Notes under the pieces: model-generated | What the model was told of the DNA's origin: nothing | Seen by the model: only the letters and a program-made list of their open reading frames with translations | Database searches by the model: none | Made by a program: the position numbers and the translations under genes | In this document: piece by piece, positions 1 to 7,573 of the stretch | How the letters are laid out: the number at the start of each line of letters is the position of its first letter | How positions within the stretch are numbered: the first letter of the stretch is position 1 | Origin: Xanthomonas hortorum pv. pelargonii | Lineage (GTDB): Bacteria > Pseudomonadota > Gammaproteobacteria > Xanthomonadales > Xanthomonadaceae | NCBI RefSeq assembly: GCF_024499015.1 | Contig: NZ_CP098604.1 | Span: 3,844,001-3,908,000, forward strand | DNA: 64,000 nucleotides | Reading direction: 5' to 3'

Positions 1-1806
1 ATGGGCGGTGGTTGAGCTCAATGTCTGCGCCGCAACTGCAGCGTCCGGGAAGGTGAGCAGTGCGGCAGGAATTGATGCACGCCCGTTCAAGCTTAGACCC
101 ACCAGGTAGCTGGTGGGTTCGCAGTCGACAAGCACGACGGTTCGATGGCCAGAATTGGTGATGCCGAGTGTCTCATCTGCGACTTCGGCACCGAAGAGCA
201 GTGTTCCGCCATGCACGCGTGGCCCCTCCAGCTGGACTGTATAGGCCATACGATGCGTATCAAAGAAATACAAAGCGGTGGACACGTGATCGCTTGCGTA
301 GCCAAGGACAAGCCAGTGTGGCGGTAAGTCTTTCCAAACGCGGCGTGACACCGCGACCTCGGTTGCGATAAAGGCCGAGACCCGCTCGGGTCCCGACGAC
401 CGATCGGCAAGGATCGACCGCACCAGCTTGATCGCGCGGCGCTTGGAGACGCGATAGGAAAGCCGTGGTCGTGGTCTCAGCCAGCGGTTGGCCGCACAAA
501 GATGGAGAGCTGCGTTCGGAAGTGCGCGCAGGAGCGAGTTGATCTCTTCGCCTGTCTGAGAGCCCTGGGTTGCTTTGCCTTTGATGTGGTCGGAGAGCCA
601 ATCGTGGCGCTCGCCGTGCTTTGTGGGCTGATCGAGCGCATAGTCAATGCGCTGTTGCTCGCGGTAGTAGCGCGCAATGAGCGCTTTGAAATGCAACGCC
701 TCTGGGCTTGACTCAGGCAAGGCACACGCTTCTGCACAGTGATGGAGAAACGCAGCTTCCATGTGATGCTCGATCTGGATAAGCAGCTGATCGATGTTGG
801 CGATTGCCTTGTCAAAGCGGGAATACTTCTTGAAGAAATAGGCAAGCGAGGGAAGCGAGTGGCGAACATCACGCATCTCATCGCCGAAGAAGTGACGATG
901 CCCATCGGTGCCACGCTTCCAGCTGGGAACTGCGCGGAAGCCGCCGAAATCCAGGAACTGCGCGTTCGATGTGATGTTGTCGCTTGTCGGGCGTCCGGTC
1001 CAAAGGCGATGCGCGCGACTTGCGGCAATCTGCTCGGCAAGGCGCAGGTAGAGCTCAGACAAGTCAACGCCTAGCCCATTGGGATTGCCCGCATCGAGCT
1101 GCGCGTGTTCGTCGGCAAAGTGGATGGCATCTTTGACCCGCAGGCTATCTTGAAATTGATCGCTGTTTGCGCTGCCTGATGTTCCGAAATACAGGCTGCG
1201 CTCGAAATGCGCCAAGCGCAGGAAAGCGGGCCTGATCAGAATGGCGCAACGCTCCGGTTCGTCTGCATCGGTGCGTGCGAGGGAGAAGCCGGCATCGATG
1301 ATGGCAACGATGGGGACTGCCCCGTGGGGGAGCTCTGCGTTGAGGATCTCGCTAGCAACTGCCTCGCGAATGGCATCGTAAAGATAGAGACAGCCATGCG
1401 AGTGTGACCAATCATGGGCCTCGGAGACCAGTGGCGTGGGGCCGGTTCCTTTGGCGATGAGCATGCCGTCGGAGCCACAGCGGCCACTCCCTCCGTGGAT
1501 TGCCCCACCGCTCCCACCATAGCGATCCGCGCCCAGTGTCTGTCCGCCGAAGCTGCCGGCAACGCAGTGAGCTTCGATAGAGGTCACGGCAAAGCACTCA
1601 AGCAGGGACGCTGAGATGCGGGCTCGAGTTGGCGCGTCGTGGATGGGTATGCCTAAGTCATGAAACCAGCGCTCATTGAGCCAGAGAACGGAAGCATCTG
1701 GCAGTTTTCCCACTGGAAAGGGCACGAGCATTGAGGTGCTCACGCTGGCAAGGTTCAACAGGTTGGGGTCGTTCTTGTCATCCATGTCCCAGTAGTCATT
1801 GGGCAT
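1..1806 (-). CDS. SelO/MchC-like protein, partial (3' end beyond window)
   Basis: An open minus-strand frame of 602 codons runs from ATG at 1806 off the left edge with no stop. AAGGAAG lies just upstream of the ATG. A glycine-rich stretch at residues 83-102 (FGGQTLGADRYGG) is followed by KGTGPTP at 119-125 and YDAIREAVASE at 143-153. This order matches the SelO (YdiU/UPF0061) pseudokinase fold, where a glycine-rich segment precedes KGxGPTPYSR and the SxIRExLASE helix. SelO proteins transfer AMP from ATP to Ser/Thr/Tyr. The rest of the protein diverges strongly from SelO, which recalls the MchC-type proteins of microcin clusters. The family call is inference from motifs read by eye, and whether it AMPylates is unknown. 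The gene sits in the mobile region and points away from the relaxase. Confidence 0.6.
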   Translation of the reverse strand, partial: MPNDYWDMDDKNDPNLLNLASVSTSMLVPFPVGKLPDASVLWLNERWFHDLGIPIHDAPTRARISASLLECFAVTSIEAHCVAGSFGGQTLGADRYGGSGGAIHGGSGRCGSDGMLIAKGTGPTPLVSEAHDWSHSHGCLYLYDAIREAVASEILNAELPHGAVPIVAIIDAGFSLARTDADEPERCAILIRPAFLRLAHFERSLYFGTSGSANSDQFQDSLRVKDAIHFADEHAQLDAGNPNGLGVDLSELYLRLAEQIAASRAHRLWTGRPTSDNITSNAQFLDFGGFRAVPSWKRGTDGHRHFFGDEMRDVRHSLPSLAYFFKKYSRFDKAIANIDQLLIQIEHHMEAAFLHHCAEACALPESSPEALHFKALIARYYREQQRIDYALDQPTKHGERHDWLSDHIKGKATQGSQTGEEINSLLRALPNAALHLCAANRWLRPRPRLSYRVSKRRAIKLVRSILADRSSGPERVSAFIATEVAVSRRVWKDLPPHWLVLGYASDHVSTALYFFDTHRMAYTVQLEGPRVHGGTLLFGAEVADETLGITNSGHRTVVLVDCEPTSYLVGLSLNGRASIPAALLTFPDAAVAAQTLSSTTAH

Positions 1807-2097
1807 TTCGCTTCCTTGTTTCCGCAGCTGTTGCGACTTAGCGTTCGATCGTTAGAGGTGATGCTACCAATCTGACGGCAATTCGTCCTGCTGCTTGGAT
1901 TTTCTGAAAACCACGGGAGACCACTTCTGCATGGACAGTCAGCGTAAAAGGGACACACGGCATTGCCATAATCAGATTTGTACAGGTCTTATTCATTATT
2001 TTGTATAATTATTATTTATACGTAACAAAGAGCCATGGTTGATCCAACTTTGGCGAAAACAAATCAAAAGAAAATTAAAGAGCAAGAGCGCACTTAT

Positions 2098-2186
2098 GGT
2101 TTTCTGCTTTGCAGAAACCGTGCGCCAACGCTGCGCGTTGGTGCGGTGGCTTTCGCCACCTCGTTGCCTATGCTTCGCTAGGCAAC
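2098..2186. other. Four tandem hairpins, candidate oriT
   Basis: Four inverted repeats follow each other with almost no gap: 2098-2119 (GGTTT..TGC/GCAGAAACC with one bulged T), 2122-2144 (GCGCCAACGC/GCGTTGGTGC), 2145-2160 (GGTGGC/GCCACC, loop TTTC) and 2163-2186 (GTTGCCTA/TAGGCAAC). They lie about 110 bp upstream of the relaxase start. Transfer origins of MobA/MobL plasmids usually lie next to the relaxase gene and carry inverted repeats, so this is a candidate oriT. No nick site was recognised. A structured leader RNA is the alternative. Confidence 0.4.
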
Positions 2187-2299
2187 ACGGCCTCTTCAAA
2201 AGCTTGTGATCAAGGTCTCTCTGCTGTCGAGTTCGCTTAACTCTCGACAAGGAATGTTGTGCCGCTTCTTTGTGTGCTCCACAAACAGGAGTTTCACAA

Positions 2300-3943
2300 A
2301 TGGCGATTTATCACGCAACAATGAAGTCTTTCAGTCGAGGCAATGGCGACTCTTCGGTCGCGGCAGCTGCTTACCGCGCAGGGTTTGATCTGCTCGATAC
2401 GAGCACAGGGCTTGGCCACAATTATTCCCACCGAGGCGGTGTCGATTTCCATCAGATGCTTGCGCCGAAAGGAGCGCCCGAGTGGTGCTTTGATGCGCAG
2501 TATTTTTGGAACGCGAACGAAGCGGCCGAGACGCGCAAGAACGCACGCGTTTGCCGAGAAGTCGAGGTGTCGCTTCCGCACCAACTCGATCCACAACAAC
2601 GGAGAGTGCTCGCTTTGGCGCTTGGCCAATTGCTCGTCAATCGGTTCAAGGTCGCCGTATTGGTCGCTGTGCACACACCAAGCAAATATGGTGATCAGCG
2701 CAATCATCATGTGCATTTGCTGATGTCAGCGCGACAAGTCGGACCGGGAGGACTGGGGCAGCGCGCCTGCGCTGAGTTTGATGCGCGACAAGGCGGCGGC
2801 ACACGAGCGCTGCGGCAAATCCGCAAAGACATTGCAATGGTCATCAATGCGCACTTGAAAAATGCGAGCGACCCGGCTCGGGTAGATCATCGCAGTCTCC
2901 GAGCACAGGCACACGAAGCCGCGCGTAATGGAGAGTTTGAACGCGCCCGCGAACTCACGCGCCGGCCTGGCAAGCACTTGGGGAAAGCCAAAGTGGCGGT
3001 GATGCGCAAAACCAAGTTCACAGCAGAAGTCAGAGGTAGGGGCGGTCAAGCTGCGGCCTTGTCGCTTTCAAAGCTTGTCGCTGAGCATATGAAAAAAAGC
3101 GGTGGTCTCGTGCACGAAGTGCCACCGTCCCACAGTCATGCGGCAGCACTTCGGGATCGGGCCAACGCACAGGCTTCTGGATTGGACGGGCGCACAGCGG
3201 TTGGGCAGATACGATTGTCAGGCGCAGAGCGGGTGCGGCAGATCAAAGAGCGCTTGGCGCGTGCGCCAGCGCCTCGCCCGGGTCTCTACACGCCTTACAG
3301 CGGTCAGACCCGACATCTTGGTCGTGTGACGCGTCTGGCTCGGTCCTCGGGCCGACAAGACGCTGAGTTGCTCAATGCGGAGGCGCAACTGATTGAAGAT
3401 TGGCTCGAAGCCCAGCGAGAGGTGGCTCAGCAGTCTCTCGAAGTCTTGCGGCAGATCCCGGGTATCCAGATTGAGCCCGAGTTCCAGCGGGCGCACTCCA
3501 CACTCGTTTGCCGGCGAGCGGATAGCTACGCCACCAAGCCATTTTTCTTTGAAGACACCGAGATGCTTGCTCGCTCAATCAGCAAGTATGCCCATGCGCT
3601 GGTGCGACCCTACAAGGCGCGCGTGGCCGTGCTGGATGCGCAAGCCAAGCTCTATGAGCAAGAATACGATCCCGATACGAAAGTGGTGGCCAGAGCACAG
3701 CGGCGCTTGGCGCGAACGAAGAGGCATGTCTCCCCGCGCATCCAAGCGATCCAGCAGGGGCGGATCAAGCGGGCTCGAAAAGCGATGGTGGAGGCGGCTG
3801 AGGCCTTGGAGAAGAACTTCTCTCTGCAGCCGATTGAGGTGCTGACGCCTGAGGCATCTGGCGAGGATGCACTTCCACCGCAGGCCGAGGGTGAGGCAGG
3901 GCATTGGGAGTTGAAATTCCGTCCCCCGAAGCCAAGTCTATGA
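2300..3943 (+). CDS. MobA/MobL family relaxase
   Basis: This 547-residue protein is a conjugative relaxase. It nicks oriT, stays covalently bound to the 5' end and leads single-stranded DNA transfer. The N-terminus MAIYHATMKSFSRG and the following SSVAAAAYRAG are typical of MobA/MobL, and the HUH metal site is visible as NHHVHLL near residue 137. The C-terminal half is charged and probably helical. ATG at 2300 has AGGAG eight bases upstream and begins with the family's usual N-terminus, so it is preferred over the upstream in-frame start at 2270. No coupling protein or mating-pair genes are visible, so the element would be mobilisable rather than self-transmissible. Confidence 0.85.
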   Translation: MAIYHATMKSFSRGNGDSSVAAAAYRAGFDLLDTSTGLGHNYSHRGGVDFHQMLAPKGAPEWCFDAQYFWNANEAAETRKNARVCREVEVSLPHQLDPQQRRVLALALGQLLVNRFKVAVLVAVHTPSKYGDQRNHHVHLLMSARQVGPGGLGQRACAEFDARQGGGTRALRQIRKDIAMVINAHLKNASDPARVDHRSLRAQAHEAARNGEFERARELTRRPGKHLGKAKVAVMRKTKFTAEVRGRGGQAAALSLSKLVAEHMKKSGGLVHEVPPSHSHAAALRDRANAQASGLDGRTAVGQIRLSGAERVRQIKERLARAPAPRPGLYTPYSGQTRHLGRVTRLARSSGRQDAELLNAEAQLIEDWLEAQREVAQQSLEVLRQIPGIQIEPEFQRAHSTLVCRRADSYATKPFFFEDTEMLARSISKYAHALVRPYKARVAVLDAQAKLYEQEYDPDTKVVARAQRRLARTKRHVSPRIQAIQQGRIKRARKAMVEAAEALEKNFSLQPIEVLTPEASGEDALPPQAEGEAGHWELKFRPPKPSL

Positions 3944-4111
3944 GGTGGCTCAGATATTTCTGACCGTTGACCGCGCAGCAGACGGATGGTGCGCCTAGGC
4001 ATTTGGCTGGAAGCTAGGATTGTCGCAAAAGGTTCCCGCCAAACGATCGGAACAACGCCGCCCGCCATTGGCACCCGGCGCCGAGATTGAGGCTTCAATC
4101 CAGCGACACAG

Positions 4112-4134
4112 GAGCCCCATGCGGGGCTCTTTTT
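4112..4134 (+). terminator. Rho-independent terminator after the relaxase gene
   Basis: GAGCCCC / GGGGCTC with loop ATGC, followed by five T. It lies 169 bp after the relaxase stop. The rest of 3944-4196 holds no recognisable gene. Confidence 0.75.
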
Positions 4135-4196
4135 CGTGACCCAGATTCTACTTCACGCGTCTGGATGGGGTCAGGAGCGGTGCTCTACAGATCTAG

Positions 4197-5355
4197 GGAA
4201 GGTCTGAATAACGAGGCCTGAGAGTGCGGGATGTCGCGTCGGTCCGGAGAGTCGCGTTTGGATCTTCGGATCTTCCGCTATTTCTGGCACTTTCCTTGGG
4301 AATTCCCCGGGTTACAGGCGCACGCTCCCCATGGCAGGCAGTAACTGCTTTCGCTTCATCCACAGATTGGAGAGCGCAAACAAGGTCAGCACGTGTGCGG
4401 TGTTCTTGGCCAGGCCGCGATAGCGGACCTTGGTGTAACCGAACTGGCGCTTGATCACCCGGAACGGATGCTCCACCTTCGCGCGCACGCTGGCCTTGAA
4501 GTGTTCCCAACGCTGTTCCCGAGCACGCTCGCGTTTGTTGCCGATGGCTTGCAGCGTCGAACGCTTGGCGGCAATGAAAAATGCAGCCTTGCAGGTCTGC
4601 AGTTCTTCGCGTTTGTCCGCACCGGTGTAGCCGCTGTCGCCGAACACGCTGTCTTCTTTGCCATGCAGTAATGCGTGCGTCACCGTGACGTCGGCGACAT
4701 TGGCGGCTGTGCAATGGACGTGGTGCACCAGCCCGGAAAATTCATCCACGCCGATGTGCGCCTTCATCCCGAAATACCACTGATTGCCCTTCCTGGTCTG
4801 ATGCATTTCAGGGTCGCGCGCGTGATCGGCGTTCTTGGTCGAACTGGGTGCAGCGATCAGCGTCGCATCGACGATCGTGCCCGACCGCAGGCTCTGCCCC
4901 TTGCGTGCCAGATGCGCGTTGACCGCGTCCAGCATCCGCGCGGCAAGGCCATGGGTCTCCAGCAGGCGCCGAAAGTTGAGAATCGTGGTCTCGTCCGGAA
5001 CGTTGTCCAAGCCACCGAGCTGGGCAAACCTCCGCAAGATCGGGATCTCGTGCAGCGCTTCTTCCATCGCCGGATCGCTCAACGCATACCACTGCTGCAG
5101 CAAATGAATCCGCAACATCGTCGCCAGTGCGTATGGCTGTCGACCAGGGCGTCCCGACACCGGATAGTGCGGTGCGATCAGACCGAGCAAGTGCTGCCAC
5201 GGAACGACCTGCTCCATCTCGGCCAGGAAGATCTCCCGGCGGGTCTGCTTGCGCTTGCCCAGGCCTTCAGCGTCGCCGAACGTCAGTTGCATGGATTACT
5301 CCTCAACATGAGGCGGGTAGTGTCGCGTATCTATGGTGCGTTGTTCAGAGGTTCC
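4197..5355. mobile_element. IS5-family insertion sequence, complete
   Basis: The element is 1,159 bp. Its ends are imperfect inverted repeats: GGAAGGTCTGAATAACG on the left and GGAACCTCTGAACAACG (complement) on the right, with three mismatches. It is flanked by CTAG at 4193-4196 and 5356-5359, the 4-bp target duplication typical of the IS5 subgroup. One intact transposase lies on the minus strand. It sits between the relaxase terminator and the accessory genes and interrupts no obvious gene. Confidence 0.85.
4312..5292 (-). CDS. IS5-family transposase
   Basis: This 326-residue DDE transposase fills most of the insertion sequence. Visible features are the N-terminal helical region typical of IS5 transposases (QLTFGDAEGLGKRKQTRREIF), a first catalytic aspartate in IVDATLI, a second in VFGDSGYTG, and a glutamate in the YREK-like stretch AKVEHPFRVIKRQFG. 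It appears full length and unbroken, so the element may be active. Transcription is opposite to the relaxase. Confidence 0.9.
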   Translation of the reverse strand: MQLTFGDAEGLGKRKQTRREIFLAEMEQVVPWQHLLGLIAPHYPVSGRPGRQPYALATMLRIHLLQQWYALSDPAMEEALHEIPILRRFAQLGGLDNVPDETTILNFRRLLETHGLAARMLDAVNAHLARKGQSLRSGTIVDATLIAAPSSTKNADHARDPEMHQTRKGNQWYFGMKAHIGVDEFSGLVHHVHCTAANVADVTVTHALLHGKEDSVFGDSGYTGADKREELQTCKAAFFIAAKRSTLQAIGNKRERAREQRWEHFKASVRAKVEHPFRVIKRQFGYTKVRYRGLAKNTAHVLTLFALSNLWMKRKQLLPAMGSVRL

Positions 5356-5538
5356 CTAGGCCATGGCCTTTGCTTTGGTTGAACTGCATCTGCCAGTTAA
5401 CGCGTGCCTCCCTTCGATGGGCCCGTCATAATTGTTGCTCGGGTTGGCGGTGGTCAGAGTTGTTGAGATGCAACGACCTTGGATGATGCGAAATGAGGGC
5501 GGGGCGTTTTATGAGCTGTTTCGTGAACGGGGTGGTTG

Positions 5539-6243
5539 ATGTCGGCTGGCGAGATGGAGTTTGACAAGATCAGGTCAGTTATTCGGCTGGCTGAACATGC
5601 AGTCGTCCAGAGCACGCCCTTTGCAAAACGGGACGATCTACTCCGGGCGCTTTCTGATGAGCTTCTGGTTGGTCCTTGGCTGATCCTCAGCGGGCTTGGA
5701 ATTCTCTGGAAGCGTTTTGTGTGGGTCCTGGGCTTGACGATCATCATCGCGGTTTATCTCCGCTTGTTCGACCATGCTTTCAGTGCTTCGGCAGCGTTCG
5801 GAGCGCTGATACTTGCGACTCTATGTGTCTATTTTGGACTCCCAAGTCGGACGATTCTGGCAGGGGTCAACGGTAGGGCCATCGGTGCGCTTGCAGTAGC
5901 TATCGGTGAGCAGGTTCGCAGCAAGGATGAGCTGGAAAGACTGTCCTCCGGCGTGCAGCTAGTCAAAGTTCAAACTACTGAGCGCTTGGCACGCTTCAAT
6001 GTGTTCACGGGCATTGCATGGGGTGTGCTGTTTTGGTTTGCCGGTGCTCGCGTCTTTTCTCCAACAGTGCCGCCTGAGGTGGTTGAGTCGAGCGTTTTCC
6101 CGCTCATAGTAGCTTTTGTGTTCTTCTCTGTTTCTTTCACTGCGGCAGTGGGCTATGCCACTGCCGTTCGGGTGGTTTATCAGACGCTAGATTTCGCGCT
6201 GATTGAGGTGGGGGCCGCACTTGCAGTCAAGGATGACGCCTAG
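5539..6243 (+). CDS. Hypothetical multi-pass membrane protein
   Basis: This 234-residue protein is of no family I recognise. Hydrophobic stretches near residues 48-75, 83-100, 155-170 and 183-205 suggest four to five membrane segments. A charged region between them (EQVRSKDELERLSSG) is probably cytoplasmic and helical. ATG at 5539 is preferred over the in-frame TTG directly before it; a weak GGGGTGG lies upstream. Its stop codon is inside a 13-bp hairpin shared with the converging membrane gene. It lies between the IS element and the ubiquitin-like operon, so a link to either is only positional. Confidence 0.6.
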   Translation: MSAGEMEFDKIRSVIRLAEHAVVQSTPFAKRDDLLRALSDELLVGPWLILSGLGILWKRFVWVLGLTIIIAVYLRLFDHAFSASAAFGALILATLCVYFGLPSRTILAGVNGRAIGALAVAIGEQVRSKDELERLSSGVQLVKVQTTERLARFNVFTGIAWGVLFWFAGARVFSPTVPPEVVESSVFPLIVAFVFFSVSFTAAVGYATAVRVVYQTLDFALIEVGAALAVKDDA

Positions 6244-6273
6244 GGATGGTCTCATTGATCAGACCATCCCTAG
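6240..6273. terminator. Hairpin between convergent genes
   Basis: CTAGGGATGGTCT and AGACCATCCCTAG form a perfect 13-bp stem with an 8-base loop. The TAG stop of the plus-strand membrane gene is in the left arm. There is no T run, so it may block transcription from both sides or protect 3' ends. Confidence 0.55.
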
Positions 6274-6347
6274 CCCGGAACATAGGCGCTTGCACGAAGC
6301 TGTCAATCTTGTCTTCCTGCCTCCTCCTATTGGAAGTGGAGAGCTGG

Positions 6348-6809
6348 TCATTCCCTCCCTGCCGCTGGGGGCTTCTTTTCGTGTTGAACCGGTGTGGCCT
6401 TTTGCTGAGGCACCCTTATTTCGATGTCGTCACTAGGCAAGATGCGGACCTCATTGAAATCGCGATCGTAAATGGCATAGCGCATTGGACTGCTGGTGAC
6501 GATCTTGCCGCGCGCGATACGTTGGCCTTGGCGCCAAAGTTCTTGCCATTGATCCTCGGGCATCGCTTCAATCTTTGCGCGTTCTTCGGCGGCCTGTTCT
6601 TTGCCTGCCTTCTCACCAACCAAGCCTGGCATTGAGACCAAAAGAAGCCCGAAAATGAAGAGCATGCCCGCCAGATAAACAGCGAAAAGAGACTGACCCA
6701 GGGCCGTGCCAACCATGCGCAGCCAAAGTGGTAGCCGTTGCAGACTAGATATCCAGTTGGGAGGTTTGCGACTCGGGATGCGCATCATGAAAAAGCCGAG
6801 GGCAAGCAT
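6348..6809 (-). CDS. Membrane protein, last gene of the ubiquitin-like operon
   Basis: This frame of 153 codons starts with ATG at 6809, which overlaps the TGA of the upstream fragment (TGATG). It begins with a hydrophobic segment (LALGFFMM), has a clear membrane span near residues 35-60 (SLFAVYLAGMLFIFGLLLV), then a soluble tail rich in charged residues with a short helix (EEERAKIEAMPEDQW type). No known family. A one-base change in the run of five T at the junction would join it to the upstream fragment so that two half-helices become one span. It may therefore be the C-terminal part of a split gene rather than a gene of its own. Confidence 0.55.
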   Translation of the reverse strand: MLALGFFMMRIPSRKPPNWISSLQRLPLWLRMVGTALGQSLFAVYLAGMLFIFGLLLVSMPGLVGEKAGKEQAAEERAKIEAMPEDQWQELWRQGQRIARGKIVTSSPMRYAIYDRDFNEVRILPSDDIEIRVPQQKATPVQHEKKPPAAGRE

Positions 6810-7113
6810 CAAAAAGCGGCGAGCGCTGCATACCAAGGAATGGCGGTGAGCACCCCCAACCCTTGAAAGACCACCGCGTAATAGCCGTTGACCACCTTCC
6901 AATCGGCGTTTCGCTCAAAGAGGCCATCATTAATGCCCCATTGACGGAGGTTAGTGGTATCGGCCACGTGGCCACAGCCGTGCAACACAAAGCCCACCAT
7001 AGTGGCTAGCGCAGCAAGGCCGCCGACGAGGGTCGCCCACTTTACAAGCCGAGAGGGGGCTGAGAAGAAGTTGCGGTCATTGCTTGTATAACTCCGGTAT
7101 GAGTGACTGAGCC
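6809..7113 (-). pseudogene. N-terminal membrane fragment, probably split from the downstream gene
   Basis: The frame ending at 6809 is open back to the DUF6527 stop at 7124 but has no ATG, GTG or TTG before 7000. Codons upstream of 7000 encode a convincing membrane span (LVKWATLVGGLAALATMVGF), so starting at 7000 would cut it in half. An ATG at 7115 in another frame follows GAGGA and reads MAQSLIPELYKQ before a stop. The simplest reading is an original start near 7115, a frameshift near 7075-7080, and a second shift at the T run near 6811. The gene may alternatively be intact with an unusual start. Confidence 0.45.
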
Positions 7114-7123
7114 ATACGTATCC

Positions 7124-7573
7124 TCAATCGCCGAACCAGCGTTTGAGTCGGGATTTCCAGCCCGACGATTTCCCGTTCGGCTGAGGCGTTTGATTGGTCC
7201 CGGGGCTCTGCTGGGGTGCTGATATAGACTCAGAGCCGTAGTAGCGCTGTTTAGCGCGACGATCACGGTCGCGCCCTGCTTGGATTTCTTCTTGGGTCAT
7301 ATCGGAAGACCACTCCACGCGACCTTCGGTGATCCAGTAGTGAGATCGGCAGGGGAACTGCCAATTGCCAATCGATGGGCGCAGCGAGACGCCGACGCCG
7401 TCATAGATCAGCTTCCAATCGGTTGGCGAAAGATTGGAAATGACTTCCTTGCCGCAGCCGCAAGCGCAGGCATGCGCAGTGCAGGGGAAGCGCGTTGAGA
7501 CATAGAGCACTCCCTCGTCCAATGGACGAGGGAAGCTTTCAATGAAGCGGTGCTGATAGTGGTCAACCTTCAT
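7124..7573 (-). CDS. DUF6527-type cysteine-rich protein of ubiquitin-like operons
   Basis: This 149-residue protein starts with ATG at 7573, overlapping the ThiF stop as ATGA. A cysteine cluster at residues 31-40 (C-x4-C-x-C-x-C) plus C75 and H78 in FPCRSHYW suggests a bound metal, probably zinc. The sequence between (LSPTDWKLIYDG, SLRPSIGNWQFPC) matches my memory of DUF6527 (BubE-like) proteins encoded beside multi-ubiquitin and E1 genes. The C-terminal 40 residues are basic and low in complexity. Its biochemical role is unknown; a peptidase or E3-like part has to be considered. It is the third gene of the operon. Confidence 0.7.
   Translation of the reverse strand: MKVDHYQHRFIESFPRPLDEGVLYVSTRFPCTAHACACGCGKEVISNLSPTDWKLIYDGVGVSLRPSIGNWQFPCRSHYWITEGRVEWSSDMTQEEIQAGRDRDRRAKQRYYGSESISAPQQSPGTNQTPQPNGKSSGWKSRLKRWFGD

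Noticed and set aside
93..1614. Several open frames of 60-196 codons on both strands in the first 1.6 kb
   Set aside because: They are shadows of the long minus-strand SelO-like frame, which has no stop inside the window.
1996..2250. Minus-strand frame of 84 codons over the hairpin cluster
   Set aside because: It spans all four hairpins, has no ribosome site and unnatural composition.
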